Assembly (NCBI GenBank): GCA_014905825.1
Contig: JACGCN010000062.1
Span: 124,001-188,000 of the forward strand
Length of the DNA: 64,000 nucleotides
DNA from: Lyophyllum atratum
Taxonomy: Eukaryota > Basidiomycota > Agaricomycetes > Agaricales > Lyophyllaceae
Reading direction: 5' to 3'
Numbering within the stretch: position 1 is the first letter of the stretch; every line of letters starts with the position of its first letter. The notes below the pieces were generated by a model, which worked only from the letters and a program-made list of their open reading frames with translations, had not been told where the DNA came from and searched no databases. Below, piece after piece: positions 9,907 through 21,632 of the stretch. A program made the position numbers and the translations under genes.

Positions 9907-10565
9907 AGTTGCTGTGGCTTTGAACTGAAGTTATCCATGGAAGGGTTCACTCTACAGTGTTGTGGTAAGTAGAAGATAGTCAAAGACAGCATCCGCCGTC
10001 AACCAAAAGATAGCATTCATTGTCAACCTCCATACACCAGACGCCAACAGGACGATACGACTCGAGCATCAGCATATAAATAGTAGATATGCTTGCAGAT
10101 TGATAGTTATAGCTTGTTCGTACATACATTTGTCACAGAATAGCCAGAAATACCGTGGCGGAAAAACAGGAAGTTCGATCTGTAGCGCCTCAGGCCTCCG
10201 GGACTGATCAAATAATTAAATATAAGTGAGGACGTGCATGAGACATTTCTCTCCTGACTCTGTCAATCTGAGGGTAATAGAGCGAGCTCCTCGGTTTAGA
10301 ACAGTGATAGTTGTAACAGAGATATTATCATCGAAAGCCAAGGTTACGGAATTCAGCACTGGTTTTGACAGATTTAGCTGGCATAGATGCCAACCCGTGG
10401 CTTGTGGATGAGAGGAGATGGAGGGAGGAACAGTATGACGACGAAGAAGCTTAGAAGCGCCGCTCGATGCCCACGGCCGCCCAATTTGGACTTGCCGTGA
10501 TGCCGAAGGAGTCGACATATGCTTTGTACTTGTTATGCAATAGACGACTGTACAGTTGCACCGGC
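9907..10565. other. Intergenic region upstream of RPL4
   Basis: About 660 bp without a supported gene. It includes the RPL4 upstream region. Confidence 0.45.
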
Positions 10566-10575
10566 AAAACCCTAA
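10566..10575 (+). promoter_or_regulatory. Telobox-like element (AAAACCCTAA) upstream of RPL4
   Basis: AAAACCCTAA lies 67 bp before the RPL4 ATG. AACCCTAA is the binding sequence of telomere-repeat factors (Tbf1/Rap1 type) known at ribosomal protein promoters in several fungi. Its function here is inference. Confidence 0.5.
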
Positions 10576-10641
10576 TTCGTGTTCACTGTGTATTCCGTAT
10601 TGGGAGCTGATCGAAAAATCAAGACCTCAAGACTACCGACC

Positions 10642-11992
<1,351 letters not shown>

Positions 11993-12505
11993 GGGAGTGG
12001 TTGTGGGATCCAAAAGATGCGGTGGTGTGGGATACAGGGATGGGTGCGACCGCCCAGAATTATGCTTTACGCGTGCTGTTGACTTCCAGTGCTACATACG
12101 TCCATGCAAAATACTCTATGCCCCATGCGCAACATGCCTTTTGGTTCTGGTTAAGGTGCAAGCCTGGTGTTCTGGATAAGAAAACGAAGGAATGCAACGT
12201 TCGACCGTGCAGATAGACAGGTCTAAGAGGTCATTCGAACTCTGAAACGGGATTCCCTTCGAGTCTGATATGATGATTGCGGCGAGCGTCAAAGTCGAAG
12301 CAGACCTGTCACTGGATTTCACGTTCCTCGTGCATGTCGATGTTGACCCGAACACTGCATCTCTCGGTCCTCTATGATAATGTACCCTTTGCTAGCGATG
12401 CTTATAGCGATGTTCACACACGCAGAAGCTGACATGCAACACTCTTCAATTAATGATATTAGCACTGACACGCGACTTCCAGCACCCTCGCGCCTGTTTG
12501 ACTTC
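11993..12505. other. RPL4 3' flank / intergenic
   Basis: About 500 bp with the presumed RPL4 3' UTR. I see no gene. Confidence 0.5.
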
Positions 12506-12536
12506 AGCTAGCTCGTTTTCGAGAAACGAGCTAGCT
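12506..12536. terminator. Perfect 13-bp inverted repeat followed by a T run
   Basis: AGCTAGCTCGTTT at 12506-12518 and its exact complement AAACGAGCTAGCT at 12524-12536 flank a 5-nt TCGAG loop and are followed by TTTTC. It lies between RPL4 (ends 11992) and the next gene (starts 12621). It would form a stable RNA hairpin or DNA cruciform. Whether it acts as a terminator, a promoter element or a binding palindrome cannot be told. Confidence 0.45.
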
Positions 12537-12620
12537 TTTCTCATCCTCTCTCCTTAGTATCCAGTCTCCTCTCCCGTAATCGTTATACAGTATATTCGCC
12601 TTAGTTGCTTCTTATCTGCG

Positions 12621-13651
12621 ATGGCCCCTGCTCCCCAATCCGCTGTGGTGCTCAGCGCTTCAGCCTTACTTCCAGCCTCCGACGACTCTCGAGCATCCTA
12701 CTCAAGCACGCTCAGCACTCTCATTGCGATAGGCAGCGCTCTGTTCTTCGCAACCTACTTATGTGCCTTCTTTATGACATACCGGCATGCCCGGAGCAAC
12801 CCCAGAGGTCTCAACAAACCATCTGGAGTGCGCCTCCAACGCTATGCACCCGGTAAGCTTCTTCCCCTCCGTTACTCTACTCCTCTTGTTCTTCGTAGAA
12901 GGTTGACTCAGTTTCCGCACAGCATTCTATCTATTCATCGTCATGAGCAGCCTAATTGAGGTACGCCTCCGCCTCCCCAACCGTCCCCGTCCACACCGGC
13001 ACACACCCTGTAACTATCACAGATCTCCCTCGCGAGCTGGCTTCTCATCCAAGACGCCTACTTTCACAACTCCCCAAACACGCAAACACGTACCGCGGCC
13101 ATCCTCCTCCTGCAAGTAGTCGTCTCCATTACCCGACCGCCCAACCCTGGCTGACGCTATTTCCCGTTCGCGGGTGTATAGGTTCAGTGCCTGCTCGACC
13201 TCGTTAACCGGCGGCGCGTATAGCATGCTCTTCCTCCATCCCAGATGGGCCGAGCACCCCGTCGCTTCGATCGGGGCCCAGTCGATTTGGGTTTTCGTGA
13301 CTTGGCTCGTGTGGATCGTCGGCGCTGGGTTGTTGAATGGTGCGCTCCCGGACTTGTTGGTCAAGGCTCGCTGTAATGGCCTAGTGTATTGCGGCCAGAT
13401 CCGTGGTCTGTTTGGTACGACTTCTTCACTCTCGATGATCGGGTATTATCTGAGTAACATCATTTTTGTTCTCGAACAGCTATCGCAGTCATCGAGGTGT
13501 AAGTAGTACCCTGCGCACGTCGGTGGGGATATGCTCACCGAGTTTTCGTTGTCGCAGATTGACGCTGACTGCGGGGATGGGTGTCTTGATTTGGCTGGCA
13601 TGGGGGTCGACGGGCAACGTCCGTTTGCCGCAGAGGTCAGGAAGCATTTAG
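12621..13651 (+). CDS. Small multi-span membrane protein (MARVEL-like, basidiomycete type)
   Basis: A probable four-helix integral membrane protein of unknown function. Exons as far as I can place them: 12621-12852, 12923-12960, 13023-about 13111, about 13172-13414, 13480-13498 and 13558-13651. Segments: LSTLIAIGSALFFATYLCAFF (helix 1), FYLFIVMSSLIE-ISLASWLL (helix 2), a conserved block HPVASIGAQSIWVFVTWLVW into GAGLLNGALPDLL (helix 3), then YCGQIRGLF-AIAVIEV-LTLTAGMGVLIWLAW (helix 4). The join near 13111-13172 does not keep phase with any normal GT-AG choice. Either a very short intron inside 13199-13237 or an indel is needed. The product is family-level only. Confidence 0.65.
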
Positions 13652-13864
13652 AACTCTTCCATTCTCGGACATCTCTTCAACGGTCATTTTTTATCTATCT
13701 TGTGACTTGTAACTATGAACGAGCAATCTCTACAATATATAGGTGTTTATAAATTACATCAGAGGCACGAGAGGTGCCTCCTACCACCAGACAAATCGGC
13801 TCCCTGACATTGCTCCGTACTTAAACAGGTGACGCGTCGTTATAGTATATACAACAGGGAGGTG

Positions 13865-15507
13865 CTACGCCTCGTACAGCACAAGGAACGATGGTCGGAT
13901 GGCGTCGTTCCTGTAAACAACCAGCTCGTCGTGGTTGAGGCTTCCTCCCTTCTCAGCCAGCACCTGACGATGAAGGATGAGAATAAGAACCACCCGATTA
14001 ATCTGAGGCTGCCTACGGAATCGAAGCCTGTGGGTGGAGCTATCAAGGAGGAGCTATCCTTGAGCATCTTGCAACCTTTGCCGACTATGACCTTGTTTAA
14101 GAGGATCGCAGTCAACTTGGATGAGCAATCGTTGCTAGCATAGTCGTCGGACCTATGGTCATTATTCTATGAGTAAACGGCAAAAATATCCATGAAGTGA
14201 TATCGTACTTGGACGATGTCGAGGACGTGTAGATCCCCTTGCCAAACCTATCACAAGTCAGCTCACTTGCCTGTGGCTGTATGCTTGGAAGAGATTCACC
14301 TGCCCCATCCCGTCTTCGAGCCGAATCTGCTCAGGTCGAAGGATGTCCTGATGATACAGCACATTGGACAGTTGGTCGATGCACACAAGGCCGTGCGGCC
14401 CTTGTCGCCAATGCTGCACTCTCTTCGGGTTCCATGCCAGCGTCTATTCTCGTTCCCCGCAGAGCGCCCTGCCGCTAAGAACTGGCCGCGTGCTTCGACT
14501 GCGGCTCTTATTAGAAAGATTTAGTTCCTTTGGAGATCGACAAGTCATTGGGGTAAGCTGCCTTACTGGTATGCGTTGTAGCTAGCGAGCGATGCCGGCG
14601 GTGTTATAATCTTGTAAACACGGCGCACCGGAGGACAGCGCTTTCGACTGTGCCGCCAAGAGGTCTTGAACTGCTCCTCGACTATAAGTAGCTCGTGTAA
14701 GATGTTAAAATGCAGTTAAGAAACACAGAACACCAACCGCTCTTGAACGTGACATGCCCCTTCGGGACCTCGAGGACCATAGGACCTTTACTCTCCGCAT
14801 CGTCGATGCAAGGCTGGCCGCAAAAATGCGACTTCGGCAGTTTGGGCGCTTTGCGGCACATTATGCATATCATCTCCCCAAGGCTGCAATTAGCACATCG
14901 AAAGGTAAAGTCACTTGTCTTTCCTAGATCGTGGTGACAGAGGTAGCGCACGTTTTATGAGCTTGACAGCAGTAATCTGCCAGAGAGCCATCGACGTTCG
15001 TGAATGGAGGCTTCTGGCACCCGGGTGCTTGGCAGCCACCTGGAAAGGCAGATATAGATTACGTATCCTGAGCATCGGTCATCTTCAGCCCTACCTTTAG
15101 ATGTGGTGGAAGTGGCTGTTGGCTTCTTGGGCGACGTCTTGGCGTAGCTTGTAGCACAGTTCTTTCCGCAGTACGGATGAGTAAATCCCGACGGGTCTTT
15201 GTATTTAGGCCGTAGTTTGCAATACTATGGCGAGAAGTTCATCTTGCAGCCAGAAGGGAACGAAGGAAAAGCTTACGTCGCAGTTGTTGGATGATGTCGA
15301 TGACGACGTAGATGACCGGGCAAGCGCTGGCTTCGCTTTAGTTGCGCAGGTCTTGTTGCAGTACGGATGCGTAGTGGCACCATCGAAGTATTTGGGCCGT
15401 TGGTTGCAATTCTGGTGTTGCTGTCCATTAATATGACATGACTATTTAGACCTCTGCAGTGTCACCTCGCATAATACAGTGGTAGTTGTAGTGGTGGTTG
15501 ACGACAT
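13865..15507 (-). CDS. PARP-like ADP-ribosyltransferase with N-terminal zinc modules (gene 1)
   Basis: A basidiomycete PARP-like protein predicted to transfer ADP-ribose from NAD+. It starts MSSTTTTTTVLCE at 15507. Three cysteine modules follow: LCE|NCNQRPKY...HPYCNKTCA (15466 and 15325-15410), CD|YCKLRPKY...HPYCGKNCA (15145-15215), and CIMCRKAPKLPKSHFCGQPC, which leads into LEVPKGHVTFKS (14748-14880). The catalytic part begins EEQFKTSWRHSRKRCPP. It contains the NAD-site histidine in RRWHGTRREC, then CCIIRTSFDL, FGKGIYTSSTSSK (tyrosine), LLNKVIVGKGCKML and the end block NHDELVVYRNDAIRPSFLVL (glutamate). The H-Y-E triad of classical PARPs is thus intact. It has about seven or more short introns. 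It is divergent from gene 2, with 420 bp between the starts. Confidence 0.85.
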
Positions 15508-15927
15508 TGAGCTGCTCGAGAACTGGCTCGGGATGGAGGAGTTATGCGTACAAGGAGGGAGTCTACAGGCCTGGACCTAGGGAGGAAGAATAGTGAAATG
15601 AGGACTGAAAATGATGTGAGCTGGATTAAATCCTGATTGCTGGCTGACGACACTCTGCAGGGACGAGGCGTATGTGGGGTGTGTCGAACCGACGACGCCG
15701 TGGAAGCTATAACCGCATTTGTCGAAGGGGTGATCTTGATTGACGACATGCGATCTCGGCCTCTTCACCTGAATGTTTTCCTGCAGGCACCCCAGAAGCA
15801 ACGAGGCGGGGGCGAGGCGTGTAAGCACATTAGCAATTATCAGGGCAAATGCCGAGGAAGGACTGATATCACCTTGACAGGCTCACGTTCTGTTCACTAT
15901 AATCCGTTCTACGCCAAACCTCCTGTA
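15508..15927. other. Divergent promoter region between PARP-like genes 1 and 2
   Basis: 420 bp between two outward-facing starts. The plus-strand frame upstream of 15928 is open back to 15637, so the start of gene 2 could lie further left. Confidence 0.45.
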
Positions 15928-17130
15928 ATGCTTAGGAAGAAGCTTGGCTGGGGAAACAGCCCACCACAGAGCCCACCGCCAACAGACTTGTGCGAGGTAA
16001 TAACTCTGCCTTTGTCGCGTCCACGACTAACAGCGCATCTAGATCTGTGGCGCGAAACCAAAATTTGTCGAGAATGGCGTTAAACACCGTTATTGTAGCA
16101 GAACATGTGCTCGGAATGGCCAGGGACCGACACCAGACGGATGCAAACTTCGCGGGTGTCGTGCGACAGGAAAATCAGCCTTTGCCAATTTTTGCTCGGA
16201 GGCACATGCAAAGTAGGTGATTTCCTTTGATGAATAACGCGCAGGGTTAATAGTAAGCGTCAGGGAAGGGGTGCTTCAGGGCATCGTAGAGGCATGTGAG
16301 ACCTGCAACACCTTGCCACGCACTGTCGGCGCGCTGTGCATCCCATGCGATCGTCGTGCGCATAGTCAAGGAAGCTTCAGAGAATTGCGCGCTAATGGGA
16401 GAACATTTAGAAACTGTAGGTTCAGTGAGATCGGATAAGTGGAAGTGCTTGCTGCTCACGTCTAACTTGCAGATCGCGATCAATTCCTCACCCAATGGAA
16501 ATCGCCCGAGCCGGCCCCTACGGTCGACAGAATCTTCGAAGTCGACATTCCACATGATGCTCGGATCAAGCAAAATGCCTATCGGTAGGTCACGAGTGCT
16601 ATTTTACGACAGCCGAGCTAATGAATGGATTTATATTAGCGCGAGTTCTGCATCTGCAGTGGAGATTCGTACCTATCACAGTGCCCAATGTATCTGCAAT
16701 TTCGGCGTGGATACCACGCCAGTACTGTGCAACTACAAGTCATGTGGCATATGTTGCATCCTTAAGTCGTCATTCAATTCTTTTGCGTTCGGCGCACCCT
16801 TCAACACCGGAAGGTAATGTTCATGCTTGATTTTCTGGTCGTGATTGCTGAGACGTCGATCTAGGTTCGGAGATGGGATATACTCTTACCGAAATTCAGC
16901 CCTTGGTGATTACTTTGCGACGGCCTGCACTTCTTCTCCGTATCGCGTGTCAATTGGCTGCAGTGCCATCGTGGATTCTGGGACCACCGGAAGTAACACG
17001 GTAAGATATTCTGCTGTACAGATCACATTGCCATATGCTGATCCTTCTTTAGAGCGGAGAGAGTGGATCTGTCTTCGTTCCAACTGCGGATGCTATAGTT
17101 CCTGTATGCATACTTGTATACCGCAAGTAG
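15928..17130 (+). CDS. PARP-like protein with zinc modules and altered active site (gene 2)
   Basis: A second subtype of the PARP-like family. I chose the ATG at 15928 (MLRKKLGWGN). Exon 1 ends LCE at 15996 and joins ICGAKPKFVENG...RYCSRTCA in exon 2 (16043-16212), followed by LRGCRATGKSAFANFCSEAH. A further cysteine segment ACETCNTLPRT...CIPCDRRAH begins at 16264. The catalytic part is FLTQWKSPEPAPTVDRIFEV, then RTYHSAQC, CGICCILKSSF, RFGDGIYSYRNSALGDYF and SVFVPTADAIVPVCILVYRK, with the stop at 17128-17130. The usual HG(T/S) at the NAD site reads HSA, and the usual DE-VVY glutamate is not at its place. It may be inactive, or a different kind of transferase or reader. Confidence 0.78.
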
Positions 17131-17250
17131 TGTTGTGTCTGCGTTCGTTTCGGCTTGCTCCTATAGGGAACGACAAATGTGAACAGAGGGATCTGGCATA
17201 TATAGTGCATTAAATTATAATATAACAGGAAGGGGAACATGTATCCCATA

Positions 17251-18333
17251 TCAGGCGGCCACTGGCGTTTTGAACAGTTTAGTAATCACAGAGCGCAAGA
17301 CGTTCGGATCCTTCTCTGGAGGGAAACCGTAGACGACCAAGAAAGCAGGACGAATAGCATCGTTGGAGTAAACCACAGTTTCCGGATAGTTCAAATGGAT
17401 TCCAGGCTTCCCTACAATCTATACCATATGTGTTAGCACGAAACGCATAGACGTAGGAGATTCTTACTGAATGGTACCCTGCAGGCGGTCCGACGACGCC
17501 CGTCCCGTTCTGGCGTCGTTTAAATGGCTTTCCGACGGTCACACGACTAGCCACCATTATACGATAAGTAGACTTCTTCCCGCCGTTCAAAACATAATCG
17601 TCGGCCTCTGCAAATTGACAAGATGTCAACGACAGAGTCGAGGAGACAAGGACTGAACGCTTACTTGAAGAACACGAAGTGGAGTATATCCCGGTGCCAA
17701 ATCTACAAGAACGGTCAGTAGCTAGAAAAGGGCTGAACAGGGGAGATTCTCACCGGCGAAATTGGTGCTTCGTCCCTATATTGCTGTAATTAGGAGCCTG
17801 AATCTCATGGGCAGAGGAAGGGAAAGACATACCGCATTTACCAATGTCAAAGGATGCACCTACGATTTGACAGAGATGACAATCAAAGAGTTCACAAAGC
17901 CGGAGTCTGTGTTTGTCTTCTGCGAGGAGACATCGTCGATTTGTGCCATGGAAGAGAAGTTTTTCGATTCGTGAGTTTGGGTGCAACCGAACACTTGGCG
18001 AGGCCTCAACGCGGGATCTGTTACCCATCGAACGTCAACTCAGGATACGTATCAATACTAGTAGTCAGACGTACCTATATTTCAGATATGGTTCAAGATT
18101 CTCCTTCGTCGATAGTATCTTAAATACTGCACGTATCGGGGGTCTGGGTTTGTCGGGGTGCTTCCAACCTTTGTTGAACCTACTCTCCACTGTGCTCAAT
18201 TAGTTTGCGGAACAAAAGAAATGTCGAAGTCCATCTCACCGAAGGTGTAAAGAGGGTCAGTTTCTGGAAGATGTACGACCCGGTTGCGCTTTCCGTTCGA
18301 TTCCTGGAGCGTGAATTGTTCGTCGGTCAACAT
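17251..18333 (-). CDS. Compact PARP-like ADP-ribosyltransferase without zinc modules (gene 3)
   Basis: Seven exons (18333-18240, 18189-18075, 18017-17833, 17775-17754, 17702-17665, 17607-17468, 17418-17251) join in frame to 253 residues. The N-terminus MLTDEQFTLQESNGK replaces the cysteine modules of gene 1 and runs into VVHLPETDPLYTF. The catalytic part: FNKGWKHPDKPRPPIRAVFK, KLLFHGTNRRC (histidine), LFDCHLCQIVGASFDIGKCG, FGTGIYSTSCSSKADDY (tyrosine), IMVASRVTVGKPF, and YPETVVYSNDAIRPAFLVVY (glutamate). The triad is complete. Exon 4 is a 22-nt microexon. An in-frame TAA lies upstream of the chosen ATG. Gene 3 ends tail-to-tail with gene 2, only 120 bp apart, so their 3' UTRs may overlap. Confidence 0.88.
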
Positions 18334-18844
18334 GCTAAAACGTGCGGCTCCATCGAAATGAATTCTGCATTATTTATAATCATCCTCCAGTTGCAGTCAT
18401 CCAGCAGGGAAATTGAACCAAAGCATGCATGGTGTAGGGGCGCTTGACTGTGAAACGAGTGATTCTTTGCCGACATCACTGAAGTTGTCGGTAGGCCGAA
18501 CAAGAGCAGTGCCGGAGTGGCGGCGAATGCTGTGATAGACCGTTCATACAATGCAAAGTCGTTGTAAACATGAGGTGCTGCACGCGTGAAGCATCCAGGT
18601 GATGGTGGAGGGAAGAAAGCCGATTTGCGGGTTTCATCATTACTCGATCATCACAAGATCAATTTCACCCACAACTTTCGAACCAAGTCGGAGCGAATCT
18701 CCGGGCACTCGACGGCATTCTGAATCTGAGCACCGAAGCAGCCGTTTGTTATTATAGAGCGTCACTTTCTTCCACATCGAGAAAAAAAAGGAAAATATAG
18801 CCTACTTTGAAAGCTTCGTACTACGGTAAACTGTCTGGGATTAT
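18334..18844. other. Region between PARP-like gene 3 and its pseudogene copy
   Basis: About 510 bp containing the gene 3 promoter (a TATAAATA motif lies about 45 bp upstream of its ATG on the minus strand) and the 3' flank of the pseudogene. I see nothing else. Confidence 0.45.
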
Positions 18845-19900
18845 TCAAGAGACAACACAGCTGGACTCCTCCGGCTCTTCGCCGTACACAATGAGGAACG
18901 CGGGACGTATAGCATCGTTATTGTAGACGATAGTCTCGTGGTAATTCAGGGAATCCCCTGGCTTTCCGATAATCGGGGACAGTCAGATCTTCGATAAGGC
19001 TTGGTAGAGGAGAAATGTATACTGAGAAGACTTACAGACTGGTATCCGGATGGTGCTTCGGTGAGCTCGCCGGCATTCCGACGTCTGATCAAAGGCTTGC
19101 CAATCACAACTCGACAGGCTAACATTACTCGCCAATCATGTTTCCTCGCTCCAGTGGAAAATAATCATCGGCCTCATCCATAGATAATTAGTATGATGGG
19201 CGCACGCACGAGTGACTTACTGACTCGAAGAGCATGTTGTGGAGTATATTCTTTTGCCAAACCTAGTGTTATCGATGAGCCGAGGGTAAAAGCTTAGGGC
19301 TGATTGACGTCTTACCTGCTGAAACTATGCTTGTCACCTTGGACGGTTGTAAGCAGCGGGAAGGATTTGTGAAGCGTAAGATATACCGGATTTCTGGATG
19401 TCGAAGGATTGCCTAATGATGGAGCACAAGGAGCATTCGAAGAGATCACAAGTACGGAGTGCGTTCGGATTTTTCTGTAATCCGACAGTACCGATTTGTT
19501 CCATGGAAGAGAAGCTTTTGGTTTCCTTGATTTTTGGCCTTTCGGTCATTGATTTCTGCAGCTACCCGTCCTCCGTTCTTCGTCAAAATCGACTTCCATG
19601 TTAGAGGGCTGAAATCTCAACGACCGATAGTCCTTATAATGATCCAGGCTGTCGTTGGTAGACAGAACTTTCAGCATAGCACGTACAGGCGGCCGAGGTT
19701 GTCTGCATGCCTCCAGCTAAGGTTAAACTTTTCCTTGACTAACATTTTCAATAAGATCCGGGGAGTGAGTGGTGTACGATAACAAGAGTCATAACGCACC
19801 CAGTTTGTAGTATGGATCTTTTACGTGGAGGCTGATCAGTCGATTGCCGCCAAACATTTGCCGATTCAAGGCTGAAGTAAGAGTGGTCGGGAAGCACGAG
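18845..19900 (-). pseudogene. Frameshifted tandem copy of PARP-like gene 3
   Basis: Parts of every main block of gene 3 recur in order on the same strand: GGNRLISLHVKDPYYKL, RAMLKVLSTNDSLDHYKDYR, KLLFHGTNRYC, CDLFECSLCSIIRQSFDIQK, FGKRIYSTTCSS, MLACRVVIGKPLIRRRN and YHETIVYNNDAIRPAFLIVY. Against gene 3 there is one base missing in the HADNLGR segment (about 19690), one extra base just after the HGT block (about 19470), and a frame change after ADDYF (about 19150). The last intron lacks an AG at the matching acceptor position (about 18976). The glycine of GIYST has become arginine. Several independent lesions argue for a dead duplicate rather than one sequencing error. Confidence 0.8.
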
Positions 19901-20010
19901 ACCTTGTTGGTATAGTATAGTAGTCCCGAGGTCAGACTCGAGCACAGCGCATCAATCAACATAGGGGAAGGCCAGGCGCTCGTTGCATTGGCAGCAGTGA
20001 CTAAGAACCC

Positions 20011-21414
20011 GTGAACAAAGTCCCAAACCTACACTTGAAAGGGTCCACAGTTGGCAATAAGTCCTGTTCGAGAAGCAGTCGTAAGCATCGTGAAGATAGG
20101 TGCCAGAGTATCAGCAAACAAAAGTTGCAAGCTTGGGTTCAACGGTTGGCTGCGGTGACGAAACATGTCATTGTCACAACAGGTCACAACTTTGCTTCGT
20201 ACAGCCATGATGGCCATGACTCGGAGAATGCCTCGAGGCACGCTCGAGGACTACAACGTTTTCGTCTCGAGGCCTGGTTGAGGCTAAGGCACAATATCTA
20301 CACCAAATCCTTTCGAGATGTTCAGGCAAAGAGCCCTGTAAAAAGCCCGACAGACTGTCCAAAAACACCTACAACGATGAACCCAACCGTCGTCCCAAGC
20401 GCCCCTCTGTCCATTATGCATTCTCGTCAAACACTTACTATAACTTCTACACCGAATCTTGGCTCCGCAGGCCTTCCATCCACGTCGAAACCTCAAGCTG
20501 CCCAACAGTTTCGTTACGAGAACCGTCGGAGCGCGTTAATTGTGGAATCGGACCGCCCTCTTTCCCCCACTTATTTAAGCAAGATCTTTACGCTTCCGGA
20601 AGTCGCGGAGGGAATGTCGCAGGACGACGTCAGTCTACCCACGTCGCCTATCCAGCCAAACCAAGGTCTTGCAGACGGGCAGACGTCTAGGGCATCGTCA
20701 CGCACTAGCCACTATCGAAAGTCGCATCGCGGATCGGACTTTCTGTCGTCGCCGAAATCAGAGTCCCCGTCAGGCTCGCCAGATCCTCATAAATCGCCAC
20801 GGCAGAGATCAAAAATCCTGTTCTACCACAAGCACGACTCGCATTACGGGTTTACCAATTTTTCTGAGCATCATGTAAAATACAAGGGGAAGACATACCC
20901 AACAAGCGAACACCTCTTTCAGTCCTTCAAAGTTCGTGTTCCGTGATTTTTTATTTTGTCGCACTCTAAATATTCCGTTTAGTTTCACGGGCATCGCCCA
21001 GGACTTGCGGAGCACATTCGAACCTGTTCGGAAAGGCCGAGCGTTGCGTTCTCAGAAGCTCGGCGTTTCCAACCCGAAGTAAGACCCGATTGGAAGCTGG
21101 TAAATATCGAGAAGGTGTGTCCCGCCATCTCACGTCTCGAAAGCATACTGAAAGGCATCAAAGATGGATATTGCATTAGAACTGAAGTTCACGCAACACG
21201 AGGATTTGAAAGAAGAGCTTCTTGCGACTAGAGACGCCGAACTTGTCGAGGTTTGAGCAACATGCTGCATCCGATGTCATATGTGCTGATGAAATATCAG
21301 GATTCTGATAAAGATGCATTCTGGGGAGTTGGTGCCGATGGGAAGGGCCGCAACGAGCTAGGAAAGGCCCTGGAGCGGTTGAGGGACAAGCTTCGCCAAG
21401 CCCATACGGCTTGA
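20011..21414 (+). CDS. NADAR-domain protein (YbiA/DUF1768 family) with long disordered N-terminus
   Basis: Exons 20011-20931, 20983-21114, 21164-21250 and 21301-21414 give 417 residues from the first ATG. An ATG at 20377 (MNPTVVPSAP) is an alternative start. Residues about 120-270 are Ser/Pro/Thr-rich and probably disordered. The C-terminal 140 residues are a NADAR domain: ILFYHKHDSHYGFTNFSEHH, YPTSEHLFQSFK, then FHGHRPGLAEHIRTC and FWGVGADGKGRNELGKALE. NADAR proteins are N-glycosidases acting on ribose-linked substrates (YbiA on riboflavin intermediates), and some members remove ADP-ribose from guanine in DNA. Its place beside four PARP-like genes suggests a role in reversing or using ADP-ribose. 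That role is inference. Confidence 0.85.
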
Positions 21415-21632
21415 GGGTCAATCGATGATGGTATCCTGCCCCCTACCTCACCCTGAACACGTGTATATTTCTGCAATCCAGATGTGATCTTCCAAATGCG
21501 GGGTTCTGTGTACCGCCATCCACAGCACTTGAGCCTGATGCACATCTGATATGCAGCACGTAAGCCTGTCTGCTATCCTCGCGGTCGGTATTAAAGTCCT
21601 ACCAACAACGATACATTCACCTTCGTAACATC

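Noticed and set aside
16247..16573. Minus-strand ORF over PARP-like gene 2
   Set aside because: It is antisense to exons that spell the family's cysteine and catalytic blocks on the plus strand.
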